Shown: in pieces, positions 16,540-25,044 of the stretch
Position numbering within the stretch: position 1 is the stretch's first letter
Layout: every line of letters starts with the position of its first letter
NCBI RefSeq assembly: GCF_900187405.1
Contig: NZ_LT896716.1
Location: 1,798,001-1,862,000 of the forward strand
From: Geobacter sp. DSM 9736
GTDB taxonomy: Bacteria; Desulfobacterota; Desulfuromonadia; Geobacterales; Geobacteraceae
Length of the DNA stretch: 64,000 nucleotides
Direction of reading: 5' to 3'
The notes under the pieces: generated by a model
Database searches by the model: none
Told to the model about the DNA's origin: nothing
What the model saw: the letters and a program-made list of their open reading frames with translations, nothing else
Position numbers and translations under genes: made by a program

Positions 16540-19242
16540 TCAGGAAGAAGTTCCGGCCGTTAGGATTTCGGTAATCCTTTCCGCCATGACGCTGAGGGCG
16601 AAGGGTTTCTGGATAAAGTTGTATCCCTCCTGCAATTCCACGTGTTCGACGGCGAAGCTGTTGGTATAACCCGACATGAACAGCGCCTTTATGCCGGGAT
16701 GCCGCTCCTGAAGAGCGCGGTACAGCTCGGGCCCGCTCATCCCGGGCATGACGACATCGGTGACCAGAAGCTCGGGGACCGGCCCCTCCGACACCAGCTC
16801 CAACGCACGCAGCGGATTCTCCGCAACGACGGCGTCATGTCCGAGGGCAATCAGGAGCTCGTGAACCATCTCCCTCACCATGTCGTTGTCCTCGACCAGC
16901 AGGATATTCTTCTTTCCCGCGGATGGGAGCGGAGAGGGCACGCCGGAAGATTCGTCCGTTATCACCTCCGCCTCGGCGACCCCTTCGAGAGCTGGAATGT
17001 ACACTTTGAACATGGAGCCGTTCCCCGGTTCGGAATGAGCGACGACGTGCCCCGAATGCTGCTTCACCACTCCGTAAACGGTCGCCAGGCCGAGCCCCGT
17101 GCCTCCGGTGGCGGACCGGGTGGTGAAGAAGGGCTCGAAGATATGATCCAGCACATTCTGATCGATCCCTTTACCGTTGTCGCTCACGGAGAGCATGATG
17201 TACTCCCCCGGCGCCACATCGGCATACAGCGCCGCATACTCGTCATCCAGCCCTACCCGCCTCGTCTCGATCAATATCTCCCCCGTCACATCGATGGCGT
17301 CCTGCGCATTCACGACCAGGTTCATGATCACCATCTCGATCTGGGTCCTGTCGACCCTGATCCAGGCGGGCCTCTCCAGGAGTTCAAGGCGTATCTCGAT
17401 GCTCTCCCTGACGGTCCTGCGCAGGATGCCGACGAAGGAAGAGACGACCGCATTCAGGTCGAGCACCTGCATGTTGAGGGGTTGCTTGCGGCTGAAACTC
17501 AGCAGTTGCCGTGTCAGGTCCCGCGCCTTCATGGCAGCGTTGATAATATGGCCGATCCGGTCCACCCGGCCTCCCAGGGATTCGAGCTCTCCCCGTACCA
17601 GGTCCGCATACCCGAGAATAGGGGTCATCAGGTTGTTGAAGTCATGGGCCACACCGCCGGCCAGCTTCCCCACCGCCTCCATCTTCCGGGCGTGAAGCAG
17701 CTGCTCCTCCATGATGCGCTGCTCGGTGACGTCGATTCCGATGCTGGCAGTTCCCACAACATTACCGTCGCTCCCCCGCAGCAGGGTGTTGTCCCATACA
17801 ATCAAGCGTGATTCACCCCTGCGCGTCTTTATCGGGTTCTCGTGATGCGGCAGGAAAGCGGATTGCCTTACACCCTCATCGAACACAGACTGAACCGATT
17901 GCAGGTCATCCTCCGGAATGAAGAGATCGAACCAGTTTCTCCCCAGCACCTCTTCCCTTGTCCATCCGGTTACCTTGAGCAGGTAGTCGTTGCAGAACGT
18001 GATGTTTTTCTCCCCATCCAGGATCACCGCGACAAGGTGCACGTTTTCAAGAAGTTCACGCAGGCGCCGCTCCGACTCCTGCAGCTCCTGCTGCATCCGG
18101 CGTTGCTCCGCCTCCGCCAGCTCCCTCTCGCGCCGGCGCACCTCAAGTGCTTCCGACATGGAATCGATGGAATGCGCGAGCATTCCTATTTCATCCTCGC
18201 TATAGGAAAGATCGGTGCGGGATGAAAAGTCTCCTTTTTTTGCAGCCTGAGCGACATGAGTTATACGTTCCAGGGGTACGAAGAGGTAGCGGGCGGCAAG
18301 CCTGCGTGAGAGGAAGAGCGCAATCCCCCACGCCAGCAGGAAGAAACTCAGTGACAGGATTATGAAGTTGCGGGTAGCGCTGAAGGCTTCCTCCTCCGGT
18401 ATGGAAACCCTCGCGTAAAGGTAAGGCGCCTCGTCCGAATGGAGGCGCAGCCTCTTGAAAGCCAGCAGCCGCTTTACGTTGTCCCTGCCGAAGTCGTTGA
18501 ACGCACCCTCGTCATGGGCACCAGTCATGTGCGCCTGAAGATCCGGCCTGTCGACTGTGCCTGGCCTGACTACGGGATGGGGAGGATACCTGTGAATCAG
18601 TACGCCGCGGTGGTCGGTGATATTCAGGGCCGAATTCGGCGGGAGTTTCTGCGAGGCGAAGATGGAGTTGAAGGAGTTCAGGTCGTAGGCGGCGTAGATA
18701 ACCACGCTCACCTCCCCCCGCTCGTCCAGCACCGGCTGTGCGAAGTGCAGCGCCGGCTTCCCGACGGCGCGGCTCACGGTATACTCCCCGACGCTGAATC
18801 GCTTGGTGCGAACTGCATCCCTGAAGTACTTGCGATCCCCTATGCTGAATTTGCCGCTCACTGCCGAAGCGATAATACTACCCTGAACATCCGCGATGCC
18901 TATGTTGTAGCTGGTGGGAAGTTGGCGAAGGACCTTCTTGAGGAGGCCGCTGCACGCTGCGGGGTCTTTCTGCTTCACCTCGGGGAATTGCGCGAGCGTG
19001 CCCAGGAGGTTCTGGATACCCTCCACATTTGCCTGGTGCTGATAGGCAATGGCCGCCGCAGTCACTTTGATGGCGTGCTCGGCTTCGTAGTAGTCGGAAC
19101 GATAACTGGCATAGAGCTGAAAAACCGCCACCAGCATGACGGGCAGGCCGCCTACCAGCGTGATCGTCAGAATCTTGCTGCGGATGCTGCTGTGCTCGAT
19201 GAACTTCAACAAGATACCCCGGCCGTGAAAGTGTGGGCGCAC
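16540..19242 (-). CDS. Hybrid sensor histidine kinase (Cache-HAMP-PAS-HisKA-HATPase-REC)
   Basis: Up to 900 residues. Helix 1 at about 22-44, a periplasmic Cache-like sensor (to about 285), helix 2 at about 290-310, HAMP, a short coiled coil, a PAS domain (about 395-510), a HisKA domain with the phospho-His in GGVAHDFNNLMTPILGYA, an ATPase domain (DNGKGID, GTGLGLATVYG), and a receiver domain from about 778 with phospho-Asp near 829 in VTDVVMPGMSG. The NtrB-like H-box and C-terminal receiver suggest phosphotransfer to a separate output. The GTG start at 19242 lacks a good ribosome site; a TTG start 30 bases in is an alternative. No partner regulator is adjacent. Confidence 0.92.
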   Translation of the reverse strand: MRPHFHGRGILLKFIEHSSIRSKILTITLVGGLPVMLVAVFQLYASYRSDYYEAEHAIKVTAAAIAYQHQANVEGIQNLLGTLAQFPEVKQKDPAACSGLLKKVLRQLPTSYNIGIADVQGSIIASAVSGKFSIGDRKYFRDAVRTKRFSVGEYTVSRAVGKPALHFAQPVLDERGEVSVVIYAAYDLNSFNSIFASQKLPPNSALNITDHRGVLIHRYPPHPVVRPGTVDRPDLQAHMTGAHDEGAFNDFGRDNVKRLLAFKRLRLHSDEAPYLYARVSIPEEEAFSATRNFIILSLSFFLLAWGIALFLSRRLAARYLFVPLERITHVAQAAKKGDFSSRTDLSYSEDEIGMLAHSIDSMSEALEVRRRERELAEAEQRRMQQELQESERRLRELLENVHLVAVILDGEKNITFCNDYLLKVTGWTREEVLGRNWFDLFIPEDDLQSVQSVFDEGVRQSAFLPHHENPIKTRRGESRLIVWDNTLLRGSDGNVVGTASIGIDVTEQRIMEEQLLHARKMEAVGKLAGGVAHDFNNLMTPILGYADLVRGELESLGGRVDRIGHIINAAMKARDLTRQLLSFSRKQPLNMQVLDLNAVVSSFVGILRRTVRESIEIRLELLERPAWIRVDRTQIEMVIMNLVVNAQDAIDVTGEILIETRRVGLDDEYAALYADVAPGEYIMLSVSDNGKGIDQNVLDHIFEPFFTTRSATGGTGLGLATVYGVVKQHSGHVVAHSEPGNGSMFKVYIPALEGVAEAEVITDESSGVPSPLPSAGKKNILLVEDNDMVREMVHELLIALGHDAVVAENPLRALELVSEGPVPELLVTDVVMPGMSGPELYRALQERHPGIKALFMSGYTNSFAVEHVELQEGYNFIQKPFALSVMAERITEILTAGTSS

Positions 19243-19314
19243 GCTGCCGCGTCTTTGCCCCTTCTCTCATATCGACAGCGGGTATGGAGCCCTTTACCTC
19301 TTTCGACCACAGAA

Positions 19315-19615
19315 GACGGAGCAACGCCGCCGAGCCGAATGTGGCGCTGCACCCACGATGTGCAGCGTCAGATTCGAGATGATGGCCAGGCAGCGACTGA
19401 AGGGGCTCCGCAGGCGTACCCTGCGGTACGTCGAGGAAGCCCCTGACGGAGCAACGCCGCCAGCGCTCGAATGTGGCGCTGCACCCACAATGTGCAGCGT
19501 CAGATTCGAGATGATGGCCAGGCAGCGACGGATGGGGCTCCGCAGGCGTACCCGCGGTACGTCGAGGAAGCCCCTGACGGAGCAACGCCGCCAGGGCTCG
19601 AATGTGGCGCTGCAC
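19315..19615. repeat. Tandem ~130-bp repeat array (2.3 units)
   Basis: The 373-bp gap between the kinase start and the pfkA stop is filled by a repeat with unit starts at 19315, 19445 and 19576 (GACGGAGCAACGCCGCC). Each full unit carries a large hairpin, GGGGCTCCGCAGGCGTACC opposite GGTACGTCGAGGAAGCCCC. The third unit is cut short at the pfkA stop codon. Confidence 0.9.
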
Positions 19616-20587
19616 CTACTTGGCAAGGACTTGTGCGAGTTCCAGCATTCTCAGATCCACCGGCTTCTTCTTCCCCGCCACTTCCTCCAGCGGCGTCGTT
19701 GCGATCTCCCCCTTGATGAGGCCTACCAGCACGCCATGCTCCCCCCCTTTGAGATGATATGCCGCCGCCGCGCCGAGCCTGGTGCCGAGAAGCCGGTCGA
19801 AGGCGGTGGGATTGCCTCCCCGCTGGGTATGGCCGAGCTTGGTCGCCCGCACCTCGAACCCGAGCCGTGCCCGGTTCGCCCGGAAGTGCTCCGATATCTT
19901 CTCCGCATCGTAATTCGCTCCCTCGGCGACCACCACGATGGCGTGCTTCTTTCCCTTATCGTATGCGGCGCGCAGTTCCGCGGCCACCGCCTCCGGGTCC
20001 ATTTCCTTTTCCGGAAGGACGATGACCTCCGCACCTCCGGCAATCCCGGCCGTAAGAGCCAGATAACCGCATTTCCGCCCCATCACCTCCACGAGGAATG
20101 CCCGGTGGTGGGAGGATGCCGTGACCTTGAGCCGGTCTATGGCCTCCAGCGCCACATCGAGAGCGGTGTTGACACCTATGGTGATATCCGACCCATAGAG
20201 GTCGTTATCGATGGTGGAAGCGACACCCACAACAGGAAAACCCCTGCGCGAGAGGGCGCAGGCGCCGGTCTGGGAGCCGTTACCGCCGATCACCACGAGC
20301 CCTTCGATACCCTTTTGCCGCAACTGTTCCAGCCCCTTCAGCTGCCCTTCCTCCGTTTCGAATTCCCTGCACCTGGCACTGCCGAGAATCGTCCCTGCCA
20401 TCTGGATTATTCCACCGACATCCCGGGCGCCCATGCTGTAACAGTCACCCTCCAGAAGCCCCTTGTAGCCGTTGCGGATGCCCATCACCTCCATCCCCCT
20501 GTCCAGTCCCACCCTCACAACCGCGCGTATCGCCGCGTTCATACCCGGAGCGTCGCCGCCGCTTGTCAACACAGCTATTCTTTTCAT
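19616..20587 (-). CDS. pfkA: 6-phosphofructokinase
   Basis: A 323-residue PfkA-type enzyme that phosphorylates fructose 6-phosphate, the committed glycolytic step. Visible motifs are TSGGDAPGMNAAIRA at the N terminus, GGNGSQTGA, the catalytic TIDNDLYGSD segment, MGRKCGYLAL and GHTQRGGNPTAFDR. The glycine in GGNGS suggests ATP rather than pyrophosphate as donor; the usual Asp of GGDGS is Asn here. GAGGAG lies before the ATG at 20587. It is divergent from lon. The tandem repeat array starts at its stop. Confidence 0.95.
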   Translation of the reverse strand: MKRIAVLTSGGDAPGMNAAIRAVVRVGLDRGMEVMGIRNGYKGLLEGDCYSMGARDVGGIIQMAGTILGSARCREFETEEGQLKGLEQLRQKGIEGLVVIGGNGSQTGACALSRRGFPVVGVASTIDNDLYGSDITIGVNTALDVALEAIDRLKVTASSHHRAFLVEVMGRKCGYLALTAGIAGGAEVIVLPEKEMDPEAVAAELRAAYDKGKKHAIVVVAEGANYDAEKISEHFRANRARLGFEVRATKLGHTQRGGNPTAFDRLLGTRLGAAAAYHLKGGEHGVLVGLIKGEIATTPLEEVAGKKKPVDLRMLELAQVLAK

Positions 20588-20727
20588 GTTTCTCCTCGTG
20601 CTCGTCGGGATAGTCATGCTATATGCCCTAATAGTATAGCAGCCGGATTTTGCGGCGACAGGGACAGGAAGAGTATTGTCAAAAGAGTAACCGCGGCACC
20701 TCCATCAATCATGATGGTCCTTTCGGG

Positions 20728-20756
20728 TTGACATGGGCCCTGGGGATGCTTAGCTT
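20728..20756 (+). promoter_or_regulatory. Sigma-70 promoter for lon
   Basis: TTGACA, 17-base spacer, TAGCTT, 25 bp before the lon ATG. It leaves room for a short leader with AAGGAG. Confidence 0.7.
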
Positions 20757-20780
20757 CTCCTGAAAGACAAAGGAGCCAAC

Positions 20781-23183
20781 ATGAACGAACAGCATGATGA
20801 CATAGTTGATGACGACATGAACGGCAAGCAGAAGGAGGACTCCGGGCTGGTTCTCGCCAGTGAGGTCCTTCCGGCAGGTCTGCCGATACTACCTTTGCGG
20901 CCCCGGCCTGCCTTCCCCAGCGTGATCGTTCCGATGGCCGTAGCCGACCGGCACCAGGTCGAACTGGTCAAGCGTGCCATGGAGAGCCCCTCCCGCGCCA
21001 TCGGGCTGGTCCTGGTAAAGGACCCCGAGGAGACGGACCGGCCGGACAACCTTCATTCGGTGGGGGTGGTAGGGAAGATAGTGAAACTGATCCACTCCGA
21101 CGATGAGAATGCCCATTTCCTCATCAACGCCCTTGAACGATTCAGCATCGAAGAACTGACCGAGACCGGGGAGGGCTTTTTCGCCCGGGTGCGTTACCAC
21201 TACGGGACCGAACTTTCGGTTAACCCCGAGTTGAAGGGTTACTCGATGGCGGTCCTGGCGACCCTCAAGGAGCTGATCCAGATCCATCCCCTGTATTCCG
21301 AGGAGCTGAAGCTCTTTCTCACCCGTTCGAGCCTCGATGATCCGGGAAAACTCGCCGATTTCGCGGCCAACCTCACCTCCGCCGTAGGACAGGAACTGCA
21401 ACAGGTGCTGGAAGCCTTCGATGTGCGGAAGCGCATAGACATGGTCCTCGTCCTCCTCAAGAAGGAGCTGGAAGTATCCCGTCTTCAGTCCAAGATCACC
21501 AAGCAGATTGAGGAGAAGATAAGCCAGCAGCAGCGGGAGTTCTTTCTGCGGGAGCAGCTCAAGGCTATAAAGAAGGAACTTGGGCTGGAAAAGGAAGGCA
21601 AGACGGCGGAGATAGAGAAGTTCGAGGAGCGCCTCAAGGGGCTGAAACTGAATCCCGAAGCGCAGCGGGCGGTGAATGACGAGATCGAGAAGTTCAAGCT
21701 CCTGGAGCCCTCCTCTCCGGAGTACCACGTGACCCGCAGTTACCTGGACTGGCTCACCATCCTCCCCTGGGGGAAGCACAGCAGGGACTCGTACAATCTG
21801 GAGAAGGCACGGCGCGTTCTCGACCGGGACCATCACGGGCTCAAGGACGTAAAGGAGCGAATCCTTGAATTCATCGCGGTAGGGAAGATGAAAGGGGATA
21901 TTTCCGGCTCGATCCTCTGCCTGGTGGGGCCTCCCGGAGTAGGGAAGACCTCGGTGGGGAAAAGCATAGCCGACGCCCTCGGACGCAGCTTCTACCGGTT
22001 TTCGCTGGGCGGGATGCGGGATGAGGCCGAAATAAAGGGGCACCGCCGAACCTACATCGGCGCCATGCCCGGGAAGTTCATCCAGGCGATGAAGAGCGCC
22101 GGCACGGCGAACCCGGTGCTTATGCTCGACGAGATCGACAAGGTGGGGGCATCCTTCCAGGGGGACCCTGCCTCGGCGCTGCTGGAGGTGCTCGACCCGG
22201 AGCAGAACGGGACATTCCGCGATCACTACCTGGACGTCCCCTTCGACCTCTCCAACGTGCTCTTCGTCGCCACGGCGAACCAGCTCGACACCATTCCGGC
22301 GCCGCTCCTCGACCGGATGGAGGTGATCCGCCTCTCGGGGTACATCCTGGAGGAGAAGCTGGAGATCGCCCGGAAATACCTCATACCGAAGGCGCTCAAG
22401 AACCACGGCCTTCAGCCGGGGCAGGTGACCATCCGCAAGGAGGCTCTCGCCGCGCTCATCGACGGATGGGCCAGGGAGGCAGGAGTGCGGAACCTGGAGA
22501 ACCGCATCAAGAAGCTCATGCGGAAGGCTGCCCGGGATTTCGCCTCGGGCCGCACTGACCCGATGGTTATCGGCCGGAAGGAGCTCACCGGCCTCCTGGG
22601 CCAGCCGGTATTCACCACCGAGGAGATCTTCGAGAACGTCCCCGGCGTCGTAACCGGGCTCGCCTGGACGAGCCTCGGCGGCGCCACGCTCCCCATCGAA
22701 GCCACGGCCATGGCGAGCAAAAGCAAAGGGTTCCGGCAGACGGGCCAGCTCGGCAACGTAATGATCGAGAGCTCGGAGATAGCCTATTCCTTCGTGATGG
22801 CCCACCTGAAGGAGTACGGCGCACCGGAGGATTTCTTCGACACCAGGTTCGTCCATCTCCACGTCCCCGCCGGCGCCACCCCCAAGGACGGTCCATCGGC
22901 GGGAGTTACGATGGCGACAGCGCTCATATCGATGATGACGGGAAAACCGGTCAGGGCGAAGCTCGGCATGACGGGCGAACTTACCCTCACCGGCCGGGTC
23001 CTCCCCATCGGCGGCGTCAAGGAGAAGACGATAGCCGCGCGCCGCGCCGGGCTGAAGGTGCTCGTTTTTCCGGAAGCAAACCAGAAGGATTTTGGTGAGC
23101 TCCCCGACTACCTCAAAGAGGGGCTGGAGGTGCACTTCGCGAAGGAGTATCGGGATGTGTACAGGGTGGCTTTTTCGAAGTGA
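20781..23183 (+). CDS. lon: ATP-dependent protease Lon
   Basis: An 800-residue Lon (LonA) protease: N-terminal substrate-binding domain (about 30-230), coiled coil, AAA+ domain with Walker [10 protein letters not shown] and Walker [11 protein letters not shown], and the serine-lysine protease domain with DGPSAGVTM (catalytic Ser) and [12 protein letters not shown] (catalytic Lys). It degrades misfolded and regulatory proteins in the cytoplasm. The N terminus carries about 30 extra acidic residues ([17 protein letters not shown]) before the usual start. AAGGAG lies seven bases upstream. It is monocistronic: a long gene-free tract follows. Confidence 0.97.
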   Translation: MNEQHDDIVDDDMNGKQKEDSGLVLASEVLPAGLPILPLRPRPAFPSVIVPMAVADRHQVELVKRAMESPSRAIGLVLVKDPEETDRPDNLHSVGVVGKIVKLIHSDDENAHFLINALERFSIEELTETGEGFFARVRYHYGTELSVNPELKGYSMAVLATLKELIQIHPLYSEELKLFLTRSSLDDPGKLADFAANLTSAVGQELQQVLEAFDVRKRIDMVLVLLKKELEVSRLQSKITKQIEEKISQQQREFFLREQLKAIKKELGLEKEGKTAEIEKFEERLKGLKLNPEAQRAVNDEIEKFKLLEPSSPEYHVTRSYLDWLTILPWGKHSRDSYNLEKARRVLDRDHHGLKDVKERILEFIAVGKMKGDISGSILCLVGPPGVGKTSVGKSIADALGRSFYRFSLGGMRDEAEIKGHRRTYIGAMPGKFIQAMKSAGTANPVLMLDEIDKVGASFQGDPASALLEVLDPEQNGTFRDHYLDVPFDLSNVLFVATANQLDTIPAPLLDRMEVIRLSGYILEEKLEIARKYLIPKALKNHGLQPGQVTIRKEALAALIDGWAREAGVRNLENRIKKLMRKAARDFASGRTDPMVIGRKELTGLLGQPVFTTEEIFENVPGVVTGLAWTSLGGATLPIEATAMASKSKGFRQTGQLGNVMIESSEIAYSFVMAHLKEYGAPEDFFDTRFVHLHVPAGATPKDGPSAGVTMATALISMMTGKPVRAKLGMTGELTLTGRVLPIGGVKEKTIAARRAGLKVLVFPEANQKDFGELPDYLKEGLEVHFAKEYRDVYRVAFSK

Positions 23184-23258
23184 GTACAAGAGGACGTGAG
23201 GCCGAGTCCCCGCTGAAGACAGACTTTTCATCCTTCGGGGCGTTGCCCCGTACCCCAC

Positions 23259-23291
23259 GTACTTTCTTTGGCTTGGCTCCAAAGAAAGTAC
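23259..23291. repeat. Perfect 13-bp inverted repeat
   Basis: GTACTTTCTTTGG and CCAAAGAAAGTAC around a 7-base loop (CTTGGCT), about 75 bp after the lon stop. No T-run follows on either strand. Confidence 0.85.
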
Positions 23292-23633
23292 GCAAAGAAA
23301 GATCCGCCCCGGAACATTCCGTCCCTTCGGGATTCCCTCCCTCGTCAGCCGGGCGGGGAATTCTGCAAAGTCGCTCTGCTCCTGGGCAGCCTCCCCCTTC
23401 CCGCCCGGCTTCCTCACTCGGCGGAATGTAATGGGGAGGCCGCGGCAGGCGGCCTAAAGGCTTTAAGGCTAATAGATCTTCGAAACTTTCCCCCTTCGGC
23501 ATGGCCGAGTGAGAACACCGGCGGCGGGTTTTCGACGATCTCCTGAGCGAAGCGAATCTGATCGTCGCGCCGTCGGTGCTCGCAGCGAGGGAACCGCGTA
23601 AGCGGCCAGGTCGCAGGGGTGCCCTTTTCTTTG

Positions 23634-23667
23634 CTTCATTTCTTTTGGGCAAGCAAAAGAAATGAAG
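23634..23667. repeat. Perfect 14-bp inverted repeat
   Basis: CTTCATTTCTTTTG and CAAAAGAAATGAAG around GGCAAG. Its TTTCTTTG-like arms resemble those of the hairpin at 23259. Confidence 0.85.
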
Positions 23668-23912
23668 TGGGGGTGAGGGGGCGAGGCCCCCTCTTCACAT
23701 GATCCCGAACAGTGAATAATCTTTCCTCCGAATGCCTTGCCGGAGCCCCACATTAATTACACCCCTTTCATTACTAACCCCGCAGCATCAATGAATTTTA
23801 CTGAATTTGATTTTCGTTCCAGGAGGTCTGCCATGTGTGCTAACGTGATCTCAGATAGATTGATATGCGCTTTGATCAACAACAGGAGGAGAACAATCAT
23901 GAGAGAGTGACC

Positions 23913-24128
23913 ATGACTATCAAAGTACTTTATCCGAATGGTGTGGGTTACGTCGAGCCCGCCGAACTTGACGAGCTGATCGAAAAAAACGGAATCCTCG
24001 GTTTTTTCCGTTCAAATAAACTCGTGGTAGTAGGCATCCACAAGACGCGTACCCGGAAGACCGAATGGCACGAACCGGAAAGGCGGGGGTGGCATGAACC
24101 TGAAAAACGTTCGGGAACCAACGGGTGA
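23913..24128 (+). CDS. Small conserved-looking protein of unknown function
   Basis: A 71-residue protein from the ATG at 23913 (MTIKVLYPNGVGYVEPAELD). The middle (IEKNGILGFFRSNKLVVVGIHKTR) looks like a folded core; the tail is a charged repeat (WHEPERRGWHEPEKR). I recognise no family. The ribosome site AGGAGGA serves a three-codon cistron (23899-23910) ending two bases before this ATG, suggesting that translation reaches this gene by termination-reinitiation. A 16-residue longer reading lacks its own ribosome site. Confidence 0.65.
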   Translation: MTIKVLYPNGVGYVEPAELDELIEKNGILGFFRSNKLVVVGIHKTRTRKTEWHEPERRGWHEPEKRSGTNG

Positions 24129-24250
24129 CGGCAGTAACGACACGTTAGCCGTCACGACGGATATACCTGCCTTCCCCAGGCAGACTTGACATATCTCCCC
24201 CCGCTGTTTGAATAGACAGACAGGCAGCGCCAAACAGACAGGAGGTTGTC

Positions 24251-24664
24251 ATGGGAATAGTCGACGACATCACCGGCAAACTAGGCATGGGTAAACAGGG
24301 GTCGGAGTCGAAGGAAGGCTCGCTCCTTAGCGGCGTGATGGAAATGTTTTCCGGCAGGGAGTCGGGAGGGCTGCAGGGGCTAATAAGCTCGTTCCAGCAG
24401 AGGGGGCTGGGAGACATCGTTTCATCGTGGGTGAGTCGTGGCGAAAACAGGCCCATCTCCCCCGATCAGGTGAAGGAAGGAATGGGCAGAGATCGCGTCC
24501 AGCAACTGGCAGCCAGAGCGGGAGTTTCGGAAGACGAAGCCGCCGGCGATCTATCCCGTCACCTGCCAGACTTCGTTGACAGAATGACACCCGACGGAAA
24601 TGTGCCCCAGAGCGGCTGGATGGAAAAAGGGATGGAGTTCCTCAAAGGGAGATTCTCTCGCTAA
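24251..24664 (+). CDS. YidB-like DUF937 family protein
   Basis: A 137-residue protein matching the YidB/DUF937 family: N-terminal MGIVDDITGKLG, a Gly/Ser-rich middle (GLQGLISSFQQRGLGDIVSSWV) and a C-terminal helical part with VQQLAARAGVSEDEAAGDLSRHLPDFVDRMTPDG. Function is unknown. AGGAGG lies seven bases before the ATG. Its last four bases overlap the convergent DUF2917 gene. Confidence 0.88.
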   Translation: MGIVDDITGKLGMGKQGSESKEGSLLSGVMEMFSGRESGGLQGLISSFQQRGLGDIVSSWVSRGENRPISPDQVKEGMGRDRVQQLAARAGVSEDEAAGDLSRHLPDFVDRMTPDGNVPQSGWMEKGMEFLKGRFSR

Positions 24665-24891
24665 AGTGCATTCTGCGGTGGAGGATTCCCCCTCAGCACC
24701 TCCACCGCCGAATCCCGCAGGGCTTCCACCACTACCAGCCCTCTCCCCGTCACCAACAGCGTTTCCGGCGCCTTCAGGAAGAAGTCCCGGGGGTCCCCCG
24801 TTTGTGTCACCCAAACAATGCCCCTCCGACAGCTGATAATGCATCCACCCGCATCCCGCAATGTTAAATAGCGGCTCTTTGCAAGCTCCAT
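24661..24891 (-). CDS. DUF2917 family protein
   Basis: A 76-residue protein with the DUF2917 pattern: a short beta-rich core CRRGIVWVTQTGDPRDFFL then LLVTGRGLVVVEALRDSAVEV, resembling a small cupin-like fold. Function is unknown. GGGGGG lies several bases before the ATG. It is transcribed divergently from the MocR regulator at 25045, with an inverted repeat between, which suggests that the MocR protein controls it; that is inference from position. Confidence 0.8.
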   Translation of the reverse strand: MELAKSRYLTLRDAGGCIISCRRGIVWVTQTGDPRDFFLKAPETLLVTGRGLVVVEALRDSAVEVLRGNPPPQNAL

Positions 24892-24973
24892 CCGCCACCC
24901 CCCTTCCGATGTGTTTCATCTTATCCACCCGAAAGGAAACGTACAGACGCAGAAAAAACCTTCTGTACACGTA

Positions 24974-24998
24974 ACAGTTTGTTATATTGCTAAACTGT
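24974..24998. promoter_or_regulatory. Inverted repeat, candidate MocR operator
   Basis: ACAGTTT-N11-AAACTGT, perfect 7-bp arms, in the divergent DUF2917/MocR gap. The spacer contains TATATT, a possible -10 for the MocR gene (with TTCTGT 16 bases upstream), so binding would block transcription. Confidence 0.55.
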
Positions 24999-25044
24999 AC
25001 TGGCCGGGAATCGTCGAAGCTGTCACTGTCGGGAGGGTCGGGAA

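Larger units (their letters stand above)
23184..23912. other. Gene-free tract with perfect hairpins downstream of lon
   Basis: About 730 bp with no convincing gene; short readings here lack ribosome sites and family resemblance. It holds two perfect inverted repeats (23259-23291 and 23634-23667), GC-rich blocks and, at 23884-23910, an AGGAGGA followed by a three-codon cistron (ATG AGA GAG TGA) directly before the next gene. Confidence 0.75.

Noticed and set aside
19315-19615. Tandem array considered as CRISPR or as coding
   Set aside because: Units of 130 bp are near-identical throughout with no spacer structure; the readings across it are interrupted or lack starts.
20889-23417. 842-residue reading frame antisense to lon
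   Set aside because: Shadow of the GC-rich lon gene. It has no family resemblance and no ribosome site, while the opposite strand encodes a complete Lon.
23180-23431. 83-residue reading frame after lon
   Set aside because: Pro/Ser/Arg-rich and overlapping a perfect hairpin, with no ribosome site.
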